In this document: positions 57,639 to 64,000 of the stretch, piece by piece
Layout of the letters: every line of letters begins with the position of its first letter
Position numbering within the stretch: the first letter of the stretch is position 1
Source of the DNA: Darksidea phi
Taxonomy: Eukaryota > Ascomycota > Dothideomycetes > Pleosporales > Lentitheciaceae
Direction: 5' to 3'
Length of the DNA: 64,000 nucleotides
NCBI GenBank assembly: GCA_030770425.1
Contig: JASJFT010000192.1
Span: 1-64,000, forward strand
Translations under genes and position numbers: made by a program
Notes under the pieces: generated by a model
The model's input: only the letters and a program-made list of their open reading frames with translations
Told to the model about the DNA's origin: nothing
The model's database searches: none

Positions 57639-58361
57639 ATGGTCAAGTTGACTGCGATTCTCTCTGCGGCAACCCTGGCGCTCCCTTTGCTCACGGCCTT
57701 TCCAACCACCGATCACCACACTCACCACATCGAGCACGACGAGCGCAGTGAGTAACACTGATCTTGCACTGCAATCACCACCATAGCGGTCTCGCTACCT
57801 TGAAATATTGCTGACATTTACCTTCCTTGATTGCAGGTCTCGAGAAACGCAAAATCTGGCTCGACTGTGCGGCCGCCTGCAACCCTGAGGAGAAAACCTT
57901 TCAACAGCGGGTCTGTTGGGCTGTCTGTGAAAAGTCGAAGTTTGATCACGTATGTGTACCACTCTAGTCCACATACACACAGCCCGCGCGTCAGCATCCT
58001 TTCCATCCCACGCTGCATCACATCTCAAAATGAAGAGCATCTCTATTATCTCGCTAACAAAACACAGAGCAAAAGGCTCAACAAGAAACTAATGCGCGCT
58101 TTTCTCAGGGTCTACTATCCCGAGAGGGAGGGGGAGTACGCACACATGGGACACGTACGCCTCGAGAAAGAGATCCTTCAGCTGATAGGACATAAAGAGG
58201 AGCGCATTCATTTTGTGAGTTTGCATTTATCTGTTTCTTTTATCTTGTCTAGTGGATAGGTGTATGCTAATATGGTCGGAATACAGTTGGATTATTATAT
58301 CATCGCGCCCCAGGGACCTCCTCCGATCAACTGGGATGATTACTTTGGGGGCGGCGCCTAA
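57639..58361 (+). CDS. Small secreted protein with Kex2 site (candidate effector)
   Basis: Four short exons, 57639-57747, 57837-57949, 58068-58214 and 58287-58361. All introns are GT-AG (89, 118 and 72 nt) and phases agree, giving 147 aa. No single reading frame shows the gene. A signal peptide (MVKLTAILSAATLALPLLTA) is followed by a short His-rich pro-segment (TTDHHTHHIEHDE) ending in LEKR, a Kex2 cleavage site. The mature part begins KIWLDCAAACNP and continues RVCWAVCEK (four Cys in two CxxxC pairs), then a basic helical stretch (SKRLNKKLMRAFLRVYY), ending DDYFGGGA. No family was recognised. Secretion, small size and processing make it a candidate effector or secreted peptide. A TATA box lies at 57528. 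Confidence 0.75.
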
Positions 58362-59125
58362 TGACGGTCAAGAGTTTGACGCGTAAGGGTAGTGTTGGAT
58401 TTGATATAAAGCCGTACGGGGGCCCGGTATGAGTGATTAGAGAAATTATTCGCGGTTCATGGCCTTGGAGGCTTGTGGCGACGGGATTACCGGTGCTTCT
58501 ACGTACGGTGAACGTTGGGCTCCACTACCAGCCGTTAGCTTCCACTTGAGATATAAGTAGGCAACTACATAGTTGTTCCCCTTCAGTACATTTAGCTCGA
58601 TGCTGTTGATGGTGCGATGACGGGTCTGCTGGAACGAGTCACGTGATCAAAATCAATATATTAGACCCCTACCAATTCCGGTTCACTCCCCTAATTCCAT
58701 TCAGGGACTAGCTTAGCATACTCTGATGGTCTACAGCTCCGACCTTTTACTCTTCAATACCCTTGAGAGACGTCGCAAGCCTCAATCCATCTATCATATT
58801 GCTTCAATCCGTCTCAGTCTTTGATTCTGTCTTCCAGCATGCTACAGCTAGGCTAAACTCGCACTCGATAATGGTCTTCGGCTAGCAATCAACATCACGC
58901 ATTGACAAACGAATGGGCGTATGCATAAATTTACTGAATCCAGAGACGCGAACGCACAACGCTACATCAATGTAGTGAAGTTGAATGCGGAACATCACAC
59001 TATTCCTTCGTTAACTATATATAGGTAATATATAATTGTAAATCTGCGCGGATCCCTCTTTGATATCACGCACCTACAACTTATGATAGGGCAGATAAAC
59101 CAACACTTCCGCACGACATAACACC
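58362..59125. other. Intergenic spacer
   Basis: No gene seen; only short frames without domains. Confidence 0.4.
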
Positions 59126-59491
59126 ATGCATCCAGAACACGTAAGTGTCTTGCCTTTGTTCGCGTGTTGCATAAGCAAAGGCCAACAAATAGCTCGTACG
59201 TACTCCGCGGCTCAAGGTATGCAGGACAGACTTCATTCGCACATGGGTGCAATAACAAGTATCGCCAACAGAACAACGCTGCCGTTCCTACTCAGGGCGA
59301 GTCTAAGTAACATATTATGGGAACTCGATACGCAACTGAGGGATCTTCGTTTCTCAATATCTACAGAGGATTGCAAGGCGAATAAACACCTGAGCGACAT
59401 CGAGAAAACGGCTCGAAGACTACCTACGCTTCAGGAGGATCCGTTATATCTACATACAGCTACTAATAGAAGCCGATGGAGAAGAACGTGA
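59126..59491 (+). CDS. Uncertain small hypothetical protein
   Basis: 121-aa frame starting MHPEHVSV. A GTAAGT directly after the fifth codon and an AG near 59181 suggest exon 1 may be very short. An alternative downstream frame (RYIYIQLLIEADGEEREHL...) stays open past the stop at 59491 to about 59640. These observations hint at a spliced gene, but no consistent model could be built. No domain was recognised. Confidence 0.3.
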   Translation: MHPEHVSVLPLFACCISKGQQIARTYSAAQGMQDRLHSHMGAITSIANRTTLPFLLRASLSNILWELDTQLRDLRFSISTEDCKANKHLSDIEKTARRLPTLQEDPLYLHTATNRSRWRRT

Positions 59492-59910
59492 ACACCTCGG
59501 GAGTAGCGGGGGTGATGTCATATCGCAGGATCGTGCGTGGGAACCTTCAGCATTTGTATACAACAAGGGTGATAAATCAGGTACGTATCGGTCTGCAAAT
59601 GTAGTTAGGATAACACCAATCGAACGAAAGCATGTAAAATCGTAAAGTGATCAAATTGCACGCTGAGTATAGTACATAATCATGAACGTTGAAGCGACGC
59701 CGCTCCCCCTGATATTGCAGTGCTATAGATACAAAGATACATGTCGGGTATCGAACGGTATGTGATGGAATGCGCTCAAAAGAAAACTCCTCGCTCAGTA
59801 AGAAATGGTCATCATCGTCGGTAATCATACACATCCGCTAGAACCTATCGCCATAGATCCAGCATAGTTCGGTGGAGCTCGGTACATAATGGCGGAGCCA
59901 TAACGGTAGC

Positions 59911-60376
59911 TTAGACATGGTCATGACCTGGGTGCATCAGCAACTGACCGTCACATGTATGTAATAAGGAAGAACTTACGACCGAGAGCCTTCCCCCTCT
60001 TCCCAATAGCCTTGGCCTGATTCTGTTTAATCTTGGCCAACCTGGCTTCCTCCTTAGCCTCCAACTCCAAGCGTCGCACATGCTCCCGCGCCTCTCTAAC
60101 AGCGTTCTTAGCAGCGAAGAGCGCGCGGTCTGCTTCGCGCTCTGCGGCTTCGGCGCGCATGACGCGCTCGCGTGCGGCCATTATAGAATCATCTTCTGTG
60201 CCAGACTTGTGCAGCAGCGAGTGCCGTTTGGGTGACGTGGCGTTGGTGGTGGTGATGTCGGGGGAGGAGGAGCGACGGCGGGAGAAGAGGGTTCGGCTGC
60301 GGGTGGGTGAGGTGGTAGATGTGGTGGGTGGGGGAGGGGAGACAGTGGTTTCTTTGTGAGAGCCGAAGAGAGGCAT
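59911..60376 (-). CDS. Conserved small coiled-coil protein
   Basis: Two exons, 60376-59980 and 59927-59911, with a 52-nt phase-1 intron (GTAAGT...CCCAG), giving 137 aa. The tiny last exon supplies the conserved ending ALGRHDHV. An unspliced reading instead ends in an unlikely FFLITYM. The N-terminus MPLFGSHK and a Ser/Pro/Arg-rich linker (RTLFSRRRSSSPD) precede a long charged helix, SIMAARERVMRAEAAEREAD through AREHVRRLELEAKEEARLAK. This layout, ending in LGRH[DY], is one I recall in many Pezizomycotina as a small uncharacterised protein. There is no membrane segment. The promoter of the AVT-type transporter gene is not shared, as both genes are on the minus strand. Confidence 0.8.
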
Positions 60377-61129
60377 GTTTGGATGTTAAGGGCGAGGGTT
60401 TGTAGGTGGAAGAGAAGAAGTGCTTGAGTGTGTGATTTCAAAGTTGGACGCGAGGACTGTTATTTGATATGGAAGGATAAGAGTACTTGTGGAAGACCGG
60501 TGCTGTTTATATGCCCTTTCCCTTTCTCCTATGTCATTGATGCCGCGTGCTGGCCCCGGCAAGCAAGATCAAGATCGCGGACACGTGTGACGTCAGGATC
60601 AGCCTCGCTCTCCAATCCTTCCGTATCACGAGTGAGGTCATCGCAGCCACGGCATCATCAATAATTGGCATGAAACACATCACTAAAGCATTGAAGCAAG
60701 CGATGGCATTGTGAATGTTAGGTCTTATTTTGGTAGTGCGCTTGCGGAGAGATGGTGGGTCTTTGTATGCGGCTTGGACCCTTGAGTCTTGGGGCTAGTG
60801 AGCTTATCCCGATGACTTGCTCAGGGTATGCGCCGAGTTATCCGGAATACTTGTCGAAAGAATATTTTGCCGTCAGCCTGCTAGGAGCCGCGCACCTTGA
60901 TGCGAAGGAGTTGTAGAGTGGAGATGGCGCCGCATTCTTGGGCTGGTGCCCTGATCGTCATCGCATCCCGCCCACGAACGTGTAGCCAATCGCTAAAATT
61001 CATGCGTTTTGACAAGATATGATACATTTCAACGGTTGCCCCTAGAAAAAGGAATACTCCATCTATCCATTGCGCGCGCACCATGCAAAGCCCAAAACAC
61101 CCATGTATGCATGCAATAAACCCAAGACA
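60377..61129. other. Intergenic spacer
   Basis: Contains the promoter side of the coiled-coil gene and the 3' side of the transporter gene. No separate gene was recognised. Confidence 0.45.
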
Positions 61130-62944
61130 TCAGCTACATTGGCCTTCAGACGAATCACCACCCGCCATCTTGCCCATAGTCTTGAACAGCGAAATAGCCA
61201 TAACCGCGCATCCAAATCCCACTACAGCCATCGCAATGTACGTTTTATTGCTTCTTTTACTAAGCTTAATATAGCACAGTGGCGGTAAAATATACGCTAG
61301 CGCGCAAGCCGATGTTGCGCCGAAGAGTTCGAAGACGACACCGAGGTCGCAGGTCATAAGGGAAAGCACCATAGCAGAGACGACGAGGGCCGTGGTGAAG
61401 ATCATATGGCGGTTCGGATGGTAATGCTCGTCGGGGAACCAGTAGTTGTTCATCACTTCACGGCACACGAATGCTTCGAGGGGTAGGGTGGTGAGCATGT
61501 TAAGGCCGAAACAGAGCCGAGCAATGTTGACCATGAGGTTGTCGTTGGGGAAATTGTTGAGGACGTTGCCTAGGGTCTTGTCGCCAAACGTGAGGTAGCC
61601 GAAAAGTGCCATGACAAGGCATGCTACTAGTGATATACCGGTGCTGTAGTGCGTTACTCGTGAAAAGCGGTCGATGGTGGGCTTTCGTAGAGAGCCGTAG
61701 ATTAGGAGGGAGTTGTGGTGGCAGACGAAGGCGAAGGAGATCACTCCTATGGACTCAAATAGTCCTGAGTGGATTACGATGGAGCCCCGCAATTGGCCGC
61801 GCGACTCGGCGGGGACACGGAACGACTGGGTGATCACGGTGATGATGATTATGGTCATGCTGATCAGAGCAAGACCGCTGGCTTTGGCAAGCTGTTAGAC
61901 GTTAGTGCATGTGGTGCATTGGGCTGGGAAGTATTTGCCTTGGAAATGTCTCGGTAGAGAGAAAGAGGATACGAGATGCCGAGAATCAAGATCACGATGA
62001 CGGCTCGTCGGTTCGTGAGGAGCCACAGAAAGGACATGTCGGACAGGGAGGGAAACAAAGCGTCCATCACACGTGGTATCGTGTCGCCTACAATGACGCA
62101 GAAGGCTACCATGCCGCCGAAAGCGCTGCCCCGGTTAGCATCATTGCAACATTTGTCCCATATTGTACGTACAACAGCCATTGTGCCAGCGATATGGCCA
62201 CCAGCCCTGACTTCCCAAAACAATGCTCGACTGTCGCCTGAAACGAGTCGGTGCCGCTGAGCTTGGAATTGATGACAATGAGGCGTATTGTCCAATCCAC
62301 AGTAATTGTGAGGCCGATGAGGAGGATGGTGCCAGTGATGAGGCCTGCGTTGCGGAAGGCGTAGGGTTGCCCGATGATACCAGCCCCTCTGCACCTTGTG
62401 AGTTGTATTCCGGTGACGGGTTCGAATATACGGTCCCCACTCACATTATGCTATTCGCCATATTCATGAAGGCGCTGCGCATCCCGCTCCGAGGTCTGGC
62501 GCTTTCCAGATGTTCCTCGGGGTTAAATGCCTCCTCCGCAACCGTCACGCTCGGCGCCTCGATGCCCGTAAGGAGAGGCAGCCGCTGCACTCGTTCCCTC
62601 CCTGGCGCATCATCACCAATGTAATCATCCCCATCCAGCTCTATCCAGTCATCGCCTCGCGCATCGCCGCCGTTCATGCTCCTCCGCACCGGATCATCGT
62701 CAAAGTGCACCCGGTTCGGCGTCCGCGGCGTGCCCGGAGGCCGCGGCTGCGCAAAAGAAGACTGACGCTTGCCGTGGCCATTCGGTCTGCCGCCTGGCGC
62801 CGCTGGCGATGTCGAGGATTGCCGTGACGATGACGGGGAAGGGGATTGTCGGCGGGCGGGGCTGAGCTTTGGCTCGTGTTCGACGTCGGAGTCGGAGTCG
62901 GAGTCGGATGGGTGCTCATGCAGGAGCTTCTGCGACTCGCTCAT
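61130..62944 (-). CDS. AVT-type (SLC38-like) amino acid transporter
   Basis: Four exons, 62944-62445, 62388-62173, 62125-61939 and 61891-61130, giving 554 aa. Introns 1 and 2 are GT-AG (56 and 47 nt); intron 3 (61892-61938, 47 nt) appears to use a GC donor (AAG|GCAAAT) with branch CTAAC and acceptor ACAG. The ~150-residue N-terminus is acidic, Ser/Pro-rich and cytosolic. The membrane domain begins NMANSIIGAGIIGQPYAF and continues SFQATVEHCFGKSG, FAFGGMVAFCVIVGDTIP, SFLWLLTNRRAVIV, FAFVCHHNSLLIYGSL, and NMLTTLPLEAFVCREV. About 11 helices are expected. The family moves neutral amino acids across the vacuolar membrane. Each splice join restores the family's conserved string, which fixes the model. 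Confidence 0.92.
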
Positions 62945-63202
62945 CGTGGCATTGTCGAAGGTAGACGCGGGCTGAGAGTCTTGTGAAAGGTGGTGTCAGC
63001 GTGCGTGACGCTCCAGAAAGTTGATGGCCCCTGTTGGCTTCTAGGCCGGAAATAGAATAGCGTGCCAAGGGCTCCGGAGGCGAGTGTGGGGGTTCCAGAC
63101 CCCTCAGTCATGCGTCCACCGGGAACCCTTCAATGTAGATTTATATTCATCGTCGAGAGCATCTCTCGAAAGCTTGCATTCAGATTGGTATAATCTTTCT
63201 AG

Positions 63203-63561
63203 TCCCCTCGCCCGGGAGTTTGGGCCACTACTCGGCGTGACGTCATGTTGGCTCCTGGGCCGTGTTTTTCGTAATTCTATCACCTTATTATGTTTCTATA
63301 TTTTGACATGTTCTATAATAAGACTCATCACTACCGCTGTTGGTCTCCCAACACCCTGCGGTTCTGTAGCACATGTTATTGCTTGTCGCCTCAATGTTCG
63401 ATGTTCCAAATATCTCCTCGTCGGTATTACTGTGTACAGCTCTACAGCTCTATTATCGTGTATAAGGTAGGGGTATAGCACCCCTACCCTGTATAAACTC
63501 CTACTATATTTCGTACAAAACTTACAAAATGTCTCCTACTATGTAAATCTAAACCAAATAC
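63203..63561 (+). mobile_element. Retroposon-like repeat family, copy 3 (internally deleted)
   Basis: 359 bp flanked by a 9-bp direct repeat TCTTTCTAG (63194-63202 and 63562-63570). The first ~110 bp match the left end of copy 1 (GGGCCACTACTCGGCGTGACGTC), and the last ~235 bp match the right ends of copies 1 and 2, so the middle ~800 bp of copy 1 is missing. Several C-to-T changes relative to copy 2 suggest mild RIP. Confidence 0.8.
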
Positions 63562-63659
63562 TCTTTCTAGTGAGTCTCGCGCCCGAAAGCACATATCAGC
63601 ATGCGCTGATAACTGCAGCTTTGCCCTCCTAAACGAACAGTTGATCTACATCTCCTCCG

Positions 63660-63971
63660 ATGGCATCCTTCGATATGAGAAGAGAACAAGACGTTCGTCC
63701 ATTAGATGGGACCGATAGCAATTGCTACTGCCTCAATAATGTTCCAAACGTCACAGAGCGTCTCTTGCGGTCTCGGCAAGAGGCTCTGAACTTCCGCGAG
63801 TTATACCAACGCGGTGTGCATTTAGTACCGGCCTCGACTTTCGACTTATCATACATACAAGGTCATTCAACTCGATTCATAGACTTTTGTACCATGACCA
63901 TTCTTTCGTCCCGGTACCGCTACCACTCCCCTCCACCACCATCCCCGCTGATTCTGGTCAAGCATGTTTGA
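63660..63971 (+). CDS. Uncertain hypothetical ORF near window end
   Basis: 103-aa frame starting MASFDMRREQDVRPLDG, hydrophilic in its first two thirds, then SRYRYHSPPPPSPLILV. No domain was recognised. It may be exon 1 of a gene continuing past the window, but the closing stop precedes any obvious splice donor. Confidence 0.25.
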   Translation: MASFDMRREQDVRPLDGTDSNCYCLNNVPNVTERLLRSRQEALNFRELYQRGVHLVPASTFDLSYIQGHSTRFIDFCTMTILSSRYRYHSPPPPSPLILVKHV

Positions 63972-64000
63972 GAGGACTCTGTGTATCTATGCTATCACTG

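Noticed and set aside
1..64000. tRNA, rRNA and CRISPR features
   Set aside because: No cloverleaf with paired A- and B-box, no rRNA-like stretch and no spacer-repeat array were seen by eye; CRISPR is not expected in a fungal nuclear genome.

Overview
The window is nuclear DNA from a filamentous ascomycete (Pezizomycotina; Dothideomycetes is plausible but not proven). The evidence is short GT-AG introns of about 46-115 nt with CTAAC/CTGAC-like branch sites, fungal complex I and AVT-type transporter genes, HET-domain remnants, a GH5 endoglucanase, and a strongly RIP-mutated retrotransposon. The first ~118 bases are homopolymer-rich and look like an unreliable contig end.

Layout. 0.1-9.8 kb is an ordinary gene-rich segment: two convergent RRM proteins, a microsomal cytochrome P450, a complex I 21 kDa-type subunit, and a long zinc-finger-like/coiled-coil protein. 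10.4-12.1 kb holds two decayed minus-strand genes: a VWA-like protein, and the C-terminal piece of a TcA-type insecticidal toxin complex protein. 12.5-22.5 kb carries a Gln-rich orphan, a secreted GH5 endoglucanase, an NmrA-like NAD(P)-binding protein, a single-pass membrane protein, and a five-exon multi-pass membrane protein.

22.7-29.4 kb is a nested transposon block. A complete but heavily RIP-mutated Copia-type LTR element lies between two 256-bp LTRs and a CTTCT target duplication. It sits inside an older retroposon-like repeat. The same repeat family occurs at 30.7 kb (5'-truncated, reverse) and 63.2 kb (internally deleted). Each copy is flanked by a target duplication of a different length (11, 15 and 9 bp), which points to target-primed retrotransposition.

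29.4-47.9 kb is gene-poor: two small related proteins sharing a KPWxPWMPxEP core, HET-domain relics, a pogo-type transposase relic, a 6.7-kb stretch (37.1-43.8 kb) with local repeats and no recognisable gene, and a small secreted Cys-containing protein.

47.9-62.9 kb is gene-rich again. A compact metabolic set has an M20 amidohydrolase diverging from a CmcJ/AsaB-like oxidoreductase, followed by a 2-oxoglutarate/Fe(II) dioxygenase. It is bracketed by two related F-box-like genes that share an intron position. Beyond it are a tail-anchored protein, a four-exon small secreted protein with a Kex2 site that single-frame ORF calling misses, a conserved coiled-coil protein, and an AVT-type amino acid transporter containing a likely GC-AG intron.

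Splice sites were assigned by eye from phase, consensus and remembered family resemblance. No database search or RNA evidence was available.
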